Below, piece by piece: positions 7,140 through 14,644 of a stretch of 17,815 bases of DNA. Under the pieces are notes generated by a model, which had not been told where the DNA came from, did no database searches, and worked only from the letters and a program-made list of their open reading frames with translations. Where the stretch lies: assembly GCA_030454085.1 (NCBI GenBank), contig JAKDJD010000044.1, positions 1 through 17,815 on the forward strand, written 5' to 3'. The DNA comes from Kocuria sp. (GTDB lineage Bacteria > Actinomycetota > Actinomycetes > Actinomycetales > Micrococcaceae). The position numbers and the translations under genes are program-made. How positions within the stretch are numbered: the stretch's first letter is position 1; each line of letters opens with the position of its first letter.

Positions 7140-8411
7140 TCACCACCTGCCGAGGCTCGGATCGAAGGCCGGCTCGAACCGTCGCATGTACCCGGTGTCG
7201 TCCCGTTCGTGCATCCCCGAGGCCAAGTATTGTTCGTGCATTCGCTGGAGCTTGTCGCGGTCGAGGGAGATGCCGAGTCCGGGCGACGTCGGGACCGTGA
7301 CGGCGCCCCCGTCGAAGGAGAACGGCGAACCGGCCACGACGTCGTCCTCGGCGCCCTTCCAGGGCCAGTGCGTGTCGCACGCGTAATCGATGTTCGGGGT
7401 CGCGCCCGCGACGTGAAGCATCGCGGCCATGCTGATCCCCAGGTGCGAATTCGAGTGCATGGACAGTCCCATGCCGAAGGTCTGGGCCACTCCTGCGAGG
7501 AGCTTGGTCTGCCCGAGTCCACCCCAGAAGTGGGGGTCGGACAGGACCACGTCCACCGACCCGCGTCGCACGGATTCGGGGAGTTGGTCGAAGGCCACGA
7601 CCGCCATGTTCGTTGCCAGAGGCATCGGAACCCGCCGTTTCACGTCCGCCATGCCCTCCAGCCCCGGCGAAGGGTCCTCGAGGTATTCGAGCTTGCCCTC
7701 GAGCCGTTGGCCGACACGAACGGCCGTCTCGACCGACCACACGGCGTTGGGGTCGAGCCGGATCGCCGTCCCGGGGAACCGGTCCGCGAGCGCTTCCACG
7801 GTTTCCGCTTCCGCCTCGGGGGAAAGAACGCCTCCCTTGAGTTTGAGCGCGGTGAACCCGTATTCCTCGATCATGGTCTCGGCCTGGACCAGGATCCCGG
7901 CCGCGTCCAGCGCCTCGCCCCATCGGTCGGGTTCCGCACCGGGATGCCCCGCCCACTTGTAGAAAAGGTATCCGGTGAACGAGACCTCGTCCCGGACCAG
8001 GCCTCCGAGGAGAGTGCTGACGGGGACGCCGTACTGTTGCCCCTGGATATCGAGCGCCGCGACCTCGAACGGGGAGAACACGCGGTCCAGGGTCGAGGAC
8101 GCCGTGACCATCCCGGCCATTCCGTCTCCGCCCGTTGTTTCGTCGGCGGTGAGAGCTTGCGCCACGGCCTGGCGCAGGGCGTACAGGTTCTGCACGTCGA
8201 GCCCGCGCAGAGCCTGCGCGGCAAGCTTCAGCCGGGACACGTGGATCGAGGATCCATAGGATTCCCCCAGCCCGACGACGCCGCCGGACGTTTCGACCTC
8301 GACGACGGAACGCAGTGCATAGGGCTCGTGCACGCCGACCGAGTTCAGCAGGGGTGGGTCGGCGAAGGCGACCGGCGTGATCCGGATGTCCGCGATAGTG
8401 GTGTCCGTCAT
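7140..8411 (-). CDS. Glucarate-dehydratase-like enolase superfamily protein
   Basis: The 423-residue protein belongs to the mandelate-racemase branch of the enolase superfamily, glucarate dehydratase subgroup. Such enzymes remove a proton alpha to a carboxylate with Mg2+ help and eliminate water. Catalytic residues align with GudD: the Lys pair K190/K192 in ALKLKGG, metal ligands Asp220 in LDPNAVW and Glu245 in LEDP, ATNM (266-269), His319 in MHSNSHLGIS, Asp346 in CDTHW and the RDD motif at 403-405. Overall similarity to the bona fide GudD of this window is only moderate: the N-terminal loop reads LLNSVGVHEPY instead of the GudD LSGAHAPF, and NSH replaces NNH after the catalytic His. An acid-sugar dehydratase is likely, but glucarate as substrate is not established. 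ATG at 8411 has AAAGG seven bases upstream. It stands alone, outside the main aldarate operon. Confidence 0.85.
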   Translation of the reverse strand: MTDTTIADIRITPVAFADPPLLNSVGVHEPYALRSVVEVETSGGVVGLGESYGSSIHVSRLKLAAQALRGLDVQNLYALRQAVAQALTADETTGGDGMAGMVTASSTLDRVFSPFEVAALDIQGQQYGVPVSTLLGGLVRDEVSFTGYLFYKWAGHPGAEPDRWGEALDAAGILVQAETMIEEYGFTALKLKGGVLSPEAEAETVEALADRFPGTAIRLDPNAVWSVETAVRVGQRLEGKLEYLEDPSPGLEGMADVKRRVPMPLATNMAVVAFDQLPESVRRGSVDVVLSDPHFWGGLGQTKLLAGVAQTFGMGLSMHSNSHLGISMAAMLHVAGATPNIDYACDTHWPWKGAEDDVVAGSPFSFDGGAVTVPTSPGLGISLDRDKLQRMHEQYLASGMHERDDTGYMRRFEPAFDPSLGRW

Positions 8412-8696
8412 GGTGTGCCTTTCTGATCGGGTACTGCGTGGAGGGCTGCGTCGGACGAGGCTGTGTGTGGGGCCGTGCGTGAGAGGCTTCGCCACCCATC
8501 GGCGTCGAACGGGGCGTGTCACGAAAGGACCAATAGCCGCCGAACTCTGGTACTCAGACGTGCCCGAATGACAGGGTGAGAACCCCAGAGAAGCCGCATG
8601 TGCCCCGGCGTCCGCACCCAGCGGGCCTCATGCGCCGGACCGGCCCCACCACCGCAAAGATCGTGAGGACCAGCCCTGAAGAACTCGACCAGCCCC
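8412..8696. other. Divergent intergenic region, no clear signals
   Basis: This 285-base stretch separates the divergent glucarate-dehydratase-like gene and the yoaK-like gene, so it should hold both promoters. AAAGG at about 8418-8423 (minus strand) serves the former. No confident -35/-10 pair or perfect operator palindrome was found on either strand. Short open frames here overlap both neighbours' antisense and lack ribosome binding sites. Confidence 0.4.
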
Positions 8697-9481
8697 ATGG
8701 CAGCCCGCCTGACGAGAGCGTCGCGATATCCCCACGTGGTCTCCGGCCCGCACCGTCACCCGAAATCCGACCGCCACCTGGCCTACTTGCTTGTCCTTCA
8801 GGCAGGGGCGCTGAACGCCGTCGGCTTCACGGCCCTCGGGATCTACACCTCCCATATGAGCGGCATGGTGGCCGACCTTGCCCAGCACACGATGCTCGCC
8901 GAGCTCGGCTCATTGCTCACGGGAGTGCTGGCGGTAGGGGCCTTCATCGCCGGAACCATGGCGAGCACGATTCTCTTTACTTGGGCGAAGAGACGAAGAT
9001 TGGCGAGCAGGTATGCGAACGTCCTCGCCGCCGAGGGCCTTCTGGTCCTCGCCGTGGGTTTTCTCGCGGGCGACCTGGACCATGTACGTGCTGATCTCAT
9101 CCTCGTTCCGGCCCTCTGTTTTGCGATGGGGCTCCAGAATGCGCTCATCACGAAGATCCGGGACTTCCCCGTGCGCACGACCCATGTGACCGGGATGATC
9201 ACCGACTTGGGCGTCGAGATCGGCAAGTGGATCTACGGCGGAATCCCGCGAAGCGCCTCATCGGTTCGGATGGATCCGCACAAGGCCAAGGTCCTGGCCC
9301 TTCTGATCCTGTTGTTCATGGTTGGTGGCTCCCTGGGATCGTCGGGTTTTGGCTGTTCGACTTCCGCGCACTCATGGTCGGCTCCCTCCTGATCCTTCTT
9401 CTGTCCGCCCCTACGAGCATCCGCGATCTCGCACGCGCCGGCCTCCATCCACGCCGCAGACCCGGCGGTACGGCCGCATAA
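8697..9481 (+). pseudogene. YoaK/DUF1275 family membrane protein, frameshifted
   Basis: The first frame (8697 to 9392) encodes a YoaK/DUF1275-type integral membrane protein with hydrophobic segments at about residues 28-48, 73-95, 108-122, 130-146 and 200-213, and the family-like VGFTALGIYTSHMSG around 42-56. After LFMVGGSLG the frame becomes Ser-rich and stops. A hydrophobic tail of the expected kind (IVGFWLFDFRAL, then MVGSLLILLLSAP) continues in the -1 frame from about 9338 to the TAA at 9481. Joining the two would give a normal protein of about 261 residues, so one base appears to be missing near 9335-9340, within or beside a GGG run. The ATG at 8697 lacks a strong Shine-Dalgarno. Family function is unknown (membrane transporter-like). 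The break may be a real inactivation or a sequencing error. Confidence 0.8.
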
Positions 9482-9544
9482 GGCCCCGCACGGGCCCGAC
9501 GCACCTGGTCGACCCGGGACCCACGGGCGCAGCAACGTGCCGCC

Positions 9545-10900
9545 TCAAATGATCAGGTTCATGACGAGCACCCCTCCCAGCCCGAGAACCGAGAGGACCG
9601 TGGTGTAGGTGGTGCGCGCCTTGAGGGTCTGGACGACCGACAGGTTGAAGTACTCCTTGAACATCCAGAACCCGGGGTCGTTGACGTGGCTGACGGCGAT
9701 CGAACCGCACGTGGTCGCCAGGACCATGAGCTCCGGAGAGACACCGCTCGAACCAACGAGTGGGGCCGCGATGCCGGCCGCCGTCGTCACCGCGACGGAC
9801 GCCGATCCCAGGGCGATGCGAAGGATTACGGCGGTCAGCCAGACCAGGATGATGGGGTGGATCGGCCACCCGGAGGTCATGTCCGCGATGTACTGGGCGA
9901 TGCCGGTCGAGACCAGGACCTCCTTGAAGCCGCCGCCGGCGGCGATGACCATGATGATCATGGCCATGGCTCGGGCCGAGTCGGCCATCGAGACGGCGAG
10001 TTCCGTGAGTGGTCGGCCACTGAGGGGACCGAAGATGATGATCGCGACGATCAGGGAGAGCAGCAGCGCGATCGTCGGGGAACCGATGAAGGACACCGCG
10101 TGCATCAGCGGCGTCCCCTCGGTCCCGACCATGATGTAGATTTCCGCTCCGGCGATCAGCACCACGGGAAGCAGGGCGACGACGACGGAGCGGAGCATGC
10201 TCGGCATCTCATCCTCCGTGAAGGACTTCTCGGACACGAGCCCACGGGGGATCTCCGGGTCGATTTTCTTGACGAAGGACAGCCGCGGCCAAACCATCGC
10301 GATGATGGCACCGGCGGGGACGGCGATGAAGAGTCCGTAGAGCAAGGCGAGACCAGGTGAAGCCTGGTAGATGCTCGCTGCCGCCGTCGGGCCCGGGTGC
10401 GGGGGCAGGAAGGAATGCATCGTGGACAGGGCGATCGACATCGGCAGACCGACCCAGAGCAAGTTCGTGCGCGTCGCCCGGACCAGGGTGAAAACGATCG
10501 GAACCACGATCACGAAGGCCGCCTCGTAGAACATCGTCACGCCGATGAGCATGGCCGTGGCGATCATCGCCCACTGGACACGTTTCTCGCCGAGTGCCCC
10601 GACCACCTTGAGGGCGATCCGTTGTGCGGCCCCGGCGTCGCCAAGAATGCGGCCGATCATCGCACCGATGCCGATCACAGCAAGGGTTTCTTCGAGCTGA
10701 CCGCCCATTCCGCTGCCGATGATGTCCGGGATGTCGGAGACATCGGCGGGTTTGTCGTCCACCGTCAGAACACCCGACAGGGCACCCCACCCGGCCACGA
10801 GCACCGAGACGATCAGCAGCGCAACGAAACCGTTGAGCTTGTACTTGGTCATCAGAATCAGCAGCAATGCCACTGCGATGGCCACGATGAGTAAAGGCAT
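9545..10900 (-). CDS. GntP family sugar-acid:proton symporter
   Basis: The 451-residue, very hydrophobic protein is a GntP-type permease (gluconate and related acids with protons). Family features include the N-terminal hairpin (residues 1-45), GIGAMIGRILGDAGAAQRIA (77-96), FLPPHPGP (164-171), a LGSASVAVTTAAG segment in the C-terminal half and HVNDPGFW (405-412). The ATG at 10900 has AAGGAG seven bases upstream. It is divergent from the LysR-type regulator of the aldarate operon and shares a sequence motif with that operon's promoter, so import of glucarate, galactarate or a related acid is the likely role. GntP members are mostly known for gluconate, so the substrate is inferred from context. 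No other complete transporter is present in this locus. Confidence 0.92.
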   Translation of the reverse strand: MPLLIVAIAVALLLILMTKYKLNGFVALLIVSVLVAGWGALSGVLTVDDKPADVSDIPDIIGSGMGGQLEETLAVIGIGAMIGRILGDAGAAQRIALKVVGALGEKRVQWAMIATAMLIGVTMFYEAAFVIVVPIVFTLVRATRTNLLWVGLPMSIALSTMHSFLPPHPGPTAAASIYQASPGLALLYGLFIAVPAGAIIAMVWPRLSFVKKIDPEIPRGLVSEKSFTEDEMPSMLRSVVVALLPVVLIAGAEIYIMVGTEGTPLMHAVSFIGSPTIALLLSLIVAIIIFGPLSGRPLTELAVSMADSARAMAMIIMVIAAGGGFKEVLVSTGIAQYIADMTSGWPIHPIILVWLTAVILRIALGSASVAVTTAAGIAAPLVGSSGVSPELMVLATTCGSIAVSHVNDPGFWMFKEYFNLSVVQTLKARTTYTTVLSVLGLGGVLVMNLII

Positions 10901-11074
10901 CGAATTCTCCTTCGAACCCCTGCCGTCCGGGCGATGCCTCGGTGCAGGTCGGATGCGTCAGGTCGTGTTCTGGTTCACAGTGTGATTGAGCTTATGATTC
11001 ATGTTTCAATATTGTCTAAGACTAGATTTGCATGAAGTAATACTTGAATCGCATCAAACATTCTGGAGGAGCAC
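10901..11074. promoter_or_regulatory. Divergent gntP-lysR control region
   Basis: This A/T-richer 174-base region sits between the divergent permease and regulator genes. It contains an 11-base palindrome TCACAGTGTGA (10975-10985), the motif GCTTATGATTCAT (10990-11002) also found ahead of kdgD, the palindrome CAATATTG (11007-11014), AAGTAATACTT (11035-11045), and a GCATCA half site inside TTGAATCGCATCAA (11044-11057). LysR-type regulators usually bind such imperfect palindromes between divergent genes and control both. Confidence 0.55.
10991..11018 (-). promoter_or_regulatory. Candidate gntP promoter
   Basis: On the minus strand TAGACA (11018-11013, five of six matches) is followed after 16 bases by CATAAG (10996-10991, four of six). 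Transcription would start near 10985, leaving a leader of about 85 bases before the ATG. The -10 lies within the GCTTATGATTCAT motif shared with the kdgD control region, so a regulator bound there would contact this promoter directly. Confidence 0.35.
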
Positions 11075-11980
11075 ATGTTCACCCTCGACCAGCTCCGGTG
11101 CTTCGTCGCCGTTGCGGAAAACCTGCACTTCGGGCGGGCCGCCGAGGAACTCTCGATGACACAGCCTCCGCTGAGCCGCCAGATCCAGAAGCTGGAGAAA
11201 AGCCTGGGAACGGAGCTGGTTCGACGCACCCACAGGAAGGTCGAGCTCACGGCCGCCGGCACCACATTCCTCGACCAGGCACGCCTGGTCCTCTCGCATG
11301 CGACCAGGGCCGGAGAATCTGCGGTCCAGGCATCCCGCGGCCTCCGTGGGCGACTCAGCCTGGGATACACCGCGGCGGCCGGACTCACGCTCCTGGGGCC
11401 GATCCTCACCCTGGCGAAGGAACGCATGCCCGATGTCACGGTCGAGCTGCACCAAATGGTGACATCGCGACAGCTCGAGGCGCTCGAGGACGGACGCATC
11501 AACGCGGGTCTGGGTCGTCTCTCGAGCGCTTCGGAGGACTTCAGGGTCGACCTGATCCACACCGAGGGTCTTGTTCTGGCCGCCCCGACGGGCCACGAGT
11601 TGCTGTGCGGGCGCCATTTGCACCGCGAGGATGTTGCCGGCCATCCGTTGATCATGCACTCGGCGGACGGGGCGCGATACTTCTACGACCTCGTCGTCCG
11701 GAATTTCTCGATCGACCACTCGGACGTCTCCCACTCCCTGAGCCAGATCACCACGATGATCAGCCTGGTGGCCGCCGGGCACGGCATCGCCTTGGTCCCG
11801 GAGTCCGCGACCAAGTTGAACTTCCCCGGCGTGGGCTACCGTCAGTTCGACGACCTGCGCCGGGACATTGTCGAACTGCAGCTCATCACCTCGGCGGACA
11901 ACGCGACCCCCACAGCATCGCGGCTGAGGGAGCTTCTGGACGCCACCCCCAAAGGGAAGGGCCCGTTGACCTCTGAGTAG
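11075..11980 (+). CDS. LysR-type transcriptional regulator
   Basis: The 301-residue protein is a LysR-type activator/repressor. The winged helix-turn-helix is at about residues 2-60 (LDQLRCFVAVAE, FGRAAEELSMTQPPLSRQI, LEKSLGTELVRR), followed by the linker helix and a periplasmic-binding-like effector domain from about 90 to 295. The ATG has GGAGGAG five to ten bases upstream (TTCTGGAGGAGCAC). Transcribed towards kdgD and away from the permease, it is the obvious candidate regulator of both, probably responding to glucarate, galactarate or a pathway intermediate. The effector is inferred only from neighbours. Its stop codon lies inside the inverted repeat proposed as the kdgD operator, and its last codons contain the proposed kdgD -35 box. 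Confidence 0.93.
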   Translation: MFTLDQLRCFVAVAENLHFGRAAEELSMTQPPLSRQIQKLEKSLGTELVRRTHRKVELTAAGTTFLDQARLVLSHATRAGESAVQASRGLRGRLSLGYTAAAGLTLLGPILTLAKERMPDVTVELHQMVTSRQLEALEDGRINAGLGRLSSASEDFRVDLIHTEGLVLAAPTGHELLCGRHLHREDVAGHPLIMHSADGARYFYDLVVRNFSIDHSDVSHSLSQITTMISLVAAGHGIALVPESATKLNFPGVGYRQFDDLRRDIVELQLITSADNATPTASRLRELLDATPKGKGPLTSE

Positions 11981-11993
11981 TGATGCTTATGAT
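11966..11993 (+). promoter_or_regulatory. Candidate promoter of kdgD-gudD operon
   Basis: TTGACC (11966-11971, five of six matches) is followed after 16 bases by TATGAT (11988-11993, five of six). The -35 is within the last codons of lysR. Transcription would begin near 12000, with a leader of about 95 bases before kdgD. The inverted repeat at 11979-12001 covers the spacer and the -10, as expected for a site that blocks or modulates polymerase. Confidence 0.5.
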
Positions 11994-12001
11994 GCATCAC
12001 T
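11979..12001. promoter_or_regulatory. Inverted repeat AGTGATGC-N7-GCATCACT, probable operator
   Basis: AGTGATGC at 11979-11986 and GCATCACT at 11994-12001 are perfect inverted arms of 8 bases separated by 7. Inside it lies TGATGCATCA (11990-11999), a second perfect palindrome, and GCTTATGATGCAT (11985-11997), which matches the gntP-lysR motif at 12 of 13 positions. The 23-base size and position over the kdgD promoter suit a dimer-binding regulator, most simply the LysR protein encoded upstream. A GntR-type protein encoded elsewhere is an alternative. Confidence 0.6.
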
Positions 12002-12094
12002 GAATGCGGAATTGCACTTGGACGAGCATGAGACGCAGTTCATAGACTCCGAGAAGTTCCACTTCCAGACGCGCGAATCATTCGAGGAGTTCCC

Positions 12095-13048
12095 ATGGCG
12101 CAGTTCTCACCCCACGAGTTGGCGGACCGTCTCAAGGACGGCCTGCTTTCCTTTCCAGCGACCGCGTTCGACCCCCAGGGCGAACTCGCCGAGACCGCAT
12201 ACCGAGATCACATCGAGTGGCAGTCGGGTTTCGACGTCGCCGGGCTCTTCGCTGCGGGCGGCACGGGTGAGGGTTTCAGCCTCACGCCCGAAGAGAACGC
12301 GCGGGTCACCGAGTGGGCCGTCGGCTCGACTCGTCCGGAGGTCCCGGTTCTCGGGTCGGCTTCCGGCTCCACGAGGCAGGCCATCCGGTGCGCCCAGGCC
12401 GCCGAGCAGGCCGGGGCCGAGGGCATCCTTCTCCTCCCGCCCTACCTGACCGAATGCGATCAGGACGGGCTGCTCGAGCACGCCTCCGCCGTGTGCTCCG
12501 CGGTGGACATCGGCGTCATCGTCTATAACCGGGCCAACGCGATCTACTCGGCCGAAACCATTGCGCGACTGGCCGAGAAGCACCCCAACCTCGTCGGGTT
12601 CAAGGATGCCCGGGGCGACATCGAGCACCTGGCGCGTGTGACCGCGATGAACGGGGACCGTCTCTTCTACCTCGGCGGACTGCCGACGGCGGAGACGTAC
12701 GCGCTCCCGCTGCTCCAGATGGGAGTCAGCACCTATTCTTCCGCGATGTTCAATTTCGCCCCGGAATTCGCGCTGGAGTTCTACGCCGACGTCCGAAACC
12801 TCGACCACGCCGCCGTCCAAGAGAAACTTCGCAGATTCGTCTTGCCCTATCTCGACATCCGGGACCGCGGCAAGGGCTACGGCGTCTCGATCATCAAGGC
12901 CGGCCTGCGCATCGTCGGACACGACTGCGGATCGGTCCGGCCCCCACTGCACGACCTGCGCGAGCAGGACTACCACGATCTCGAACAGCTTGTCCGCGCC
13001 GCGAACGTCGCGGACGTTCCCACCACTCAGAAAGGGGAAACACGATGA
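12095..13048 (+). CDS. kdgD: 5-dehydro-4-deoxyglucarate dehydratase
   Basis: The 317-residue enzyme belongs to the dihydrodipicolinate synthase/N-acetylneuraminate lyase superfamily. It dehydrates and decarboxylates 5-dehydro-4-deoxy-D-glucarate to 2,5-dioxopentanoate (alpha-ketoglutarate semialdehyde). The barrel carries GGTGEGFSL (55-63), Tyr144 in VIVYNRAN, and the Schiff-base Lys170 in VGFKDARGD; KGYGVSIIKAGLR near the C-terminus also matches the KdgD type. The ATG has GAGGAG seven bases upstream. Its TGA overlaps the next start as ATGA, coupling it to the dehydrogenase that consumes its unstable aldehyde product. Neighbours (two aldarate dehydratases and the semialdehyde dehydrogenase) support this assignment over dihydrodipicolinate synthase. 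Confidence 0.94.
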   Translation: MAQFSPHELADRLKDGLLSFPATAFDPQGELAETAYRDHIEWQSGFDVAGLFAAGGTGEGFSLTPEENARVTEWAVGSTRPEVPVLGSASGSTRQAIRCAQAAEQAGAEGILLLPPYLTECDQDGLLEHASAVCSAVDIGVIVYNRANAIYSAETIARLAEKHPNLVGFKDARGDIEHLARVTAMNGDRLFYLGGLPTAETYALPLLQMGVSTYSSAMFNFAPEFALEFYADVRNLDHAAVQEKLRRFVLPYLDIRDRGKGYGVSIIKAGLRIVGHDCGSVRPPLHDLREQDYHDLEQLVRAANVADVPTTQKGETR

Positions 13049-14616
13049 CCACCACTCTCAACGGACAGTCCTTGATCAATGGTGAATGGATCGCCGGGAC
13101 CGAGGGAGACGTCAGAGCCGTGGACCCGAGCACGGAGGAGAACCTCGATCCCGTGTTCACCCTCATCGGCCCGGACCAGCTCGACGACGCCACCCGGGCC
13201 GCCGAGCAGGCGTTCCCTGAATACAGCGCGACCGAGCCCGGAGCGCGAGCACGGTTCCTCGATCGCATCGCGGACAACCTCGACGCGTGCAGGCAGGACG
13301 TGGTCGATCGTGCCCGCCGGGAGACCGGCCTGACCGAGGCCCGCCTGAACGGGGAGCTGACGCGAACCGCAAACCAGTTGCGACTCTTCGCCGGCGTGGT
13401 CCGCTCGGGCGCGTTCCACCGGGTCCGGATCGACCCCGCGCAGCCTGATCGGGCACCGGCGCCGCGGGCAGACATCCGCCAGCGCATGGTTCCGTTGGGT
13501 CCCGTGGCCGTTTTCGGGGCCAGCAATTTCCCGCTGGCCTTCTCGACAGCAGGTGGTGACACGGCCTCCGCCCTCGCCGCGGGCTGCCCCGTGGTGTTCA
13601 AGGCCCACAACGCCCACCCGGGTACCGCGGAACTGGTTGCCCAAGCGATCCACGAGGCCGTGACGCAGGAGGGCTTGCCCGGCGGAACCTTCTCGCTCGT
13701 CTACGGACCCGGGGCGAAAATCGGCCAGAGGCTCGTCGCGGACCCCAGGATCACCGCCGTGGGCTTCACGGGCTCCCGGTCAGGCGGGCTGGCCATCGCG
13801 CGCACCGCCTTCGAGCGCCCCTCCCCCATCCCCGTCTACGCCGAGATGAGCTCGATCAACCCCGTGATCGTGCTCCCCGGGGCCCTCGGCTCCGCGGCGT
13901 CCCTTGCCGAAGCCTTCGTGGGCTCGGTGACGGGCTCATCGGGCCAGCTGTGCACCCAGCCCGGACTCGTCTTCGTGCCCGAGGGCCCCGGAGGAGACGA
14001 CTTCGTCAACCGCGCCGTCGAGCACATCGACGCCTCGAGCGGACAGACGATGCTGACACCTTCGATCGCGACCTCCTGGGCGTCGGGCGTGGAGAACTTG
14101 TCCGGGCAGGACGGCGTCGATGTCATCGCCCGCGGCGGGGACGGAGAAGGGGCCAATGCCCCCGGGCCCGTGCTGTTCCGGACCGACGCGGAGACCTTCC
14201 TCGCGAACGGCGAGCTGCAGAAGGAGATCTTCGGCGCCGCGTCCCTGATCGTTCGCTATGCCGAACCGTCACGCCTCGAGGAACTGATCACGGCACTCGA
14301 GGGCCAGTTGACTGTCACGGTCCAGGCTGCGCCCTCGGACCGGGACGACGTCGCGACCCTGCTCCCGCGTCTCGAACGGCTGGCCGGCCGCGTCCTCTAC
14401 GGTGGCTGGCCGACCGGCGTCGAGGTCGGACACGCGATGGTCCACGGAGGACCGTTCCCGGCCACGAGCGATGCGCGCACGACGTCCGTCGGCACGTTGG
14501 CGATCGAAAGATTCCTGCGGCCCGTGGCGTATCAGGACCTCCCCGAAGACCTTCTCCCAGCACCGGCCTCGGATGCGAATCCGTGGTCGGTCGGCCAGTC
14601 GGTCGACGGCAAGTAG
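13045..14616 (+). CDS. Alpha-ketoglutarate semialdehyde dehydrogenase
   Basis: The 523-residue NAD(P)-dependent aldehyde dehydrogenase oxidises 2,5-dioxopentanoate to 2-oxoglutarate, feeding the TCA cycle. The active site is complete: Asn161 in FGASNFPLAF, Lys186 in VVFKAHNAHPG, the FTGSRSGG nucleotide loop (241-248), Glu267 in YAEMSSINP and nucleophile Cys303 in GQLCTQPG. SNFPLAF, HPGT and AEMSSINPV are characteristic of the ketoglutarate-semialdehyde branch (2,5-dioxovalerate dehydrogenase). The ATG overlaps the kdgD stop as ATGA and has AAAGGGG about eight bases upstream. Whether NAD or NADP is preferred cannot be told from the sequence. Confidence 0.94.
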   Translation: MTTTLNGQSLINGEWIAGTEGDVRAVDPSTEENLDPVFTLIGPDQLDDATRAAEQAFPEYSATEPGARARFLDRIADNLDACRQDVVDRARRETGLTEARLNGELTRTANQLRLFAGVVRSGAFHRVRIDPAQPDRAPAPRADIRQRMVPLGPVAVFGASNFPLAFSTAGGDTASALAAGCPVVFKAHNAHPGTAELVAQAIHEAVTQEGLPGGTFSLVYGPGAKIGQRLVADPRITAVGFTGSRSGGLAIARTAFERPSPIPVYAEMSSINPVIVLPGALGSAASLAEAFVGSVTGSSGQLCTQPGLVFVPEGPGGDDFVNRAVEHIDASSGQTMLTPSIATSWASGVENLSGQDGVDVIARGGDGEGANAPGPVLFRTDAETFLANGELQKEIFGAASLIVRYAEPSRLEELITALEGQLTVTVQAAPSDRDDVATLLPRLERLAGRVLYGGWPTGVEVGHAMVHGGPFPATSDARTTSVGTLAIERFLRPVAYQDLPEDLLPAPASDANPWSVGQSVDGK

Positions 14617-14635
14617 GACCGAGGAAAGCGAGAAC

Positions 14636-14644
14636 ATGTCATGA
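14636..14644 (+). other. Two-codon ORF (ATG TCA TGA) overlapping the gudD start
   Basis: Between the dehydrogenase stop and gudD, GAGGAAAG (14621-14628) is followed by ATG at 14636, then TCA and TGA, the last overlapping the gudD ATG at 14641. The spacing of the Shine-Dalgarno fits the first ATG (seven bases) better than the gudD ATG (twelve bases). This could be chance, or a start-stop element that couples or damps gudD translation. Confidence 0.2.

Noticed and set aside
7026..8426. Long plus-strand frame opposite the glucarate-dehydratase-like gene
   Set aside because: Antisense shadow with Arg/Gly/Asp-rich composition and no domain; similar long shadows lie opposite gudD (14269-15882) and the talarate/galactarate dehydratase gene (15922-17205).
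9227..9481. Separate small gene in the second frame of the yoaK-like region
   Set aside because: Only its second half looks like protein (hydrophobic helix) and that half fits as the missing C-terminus of the upstream gene; there is no ribosome binding site.
9477..9496. Possible bidirectional terminator between the yoaK-like gene and gntP (GGCCC-N5-GGGCC)
   Set aside because: The stem is only five base pairs, with TTAT on one side and no T-run on the other, so support is too weak.
12018..12046. Alternative kdgD promoter TTGGAC-N17-CATAGA
   Set aside because: It matches only three of six bases in each box; TTGACC-N16-TATGAT at 11966-11993 is clearly better.
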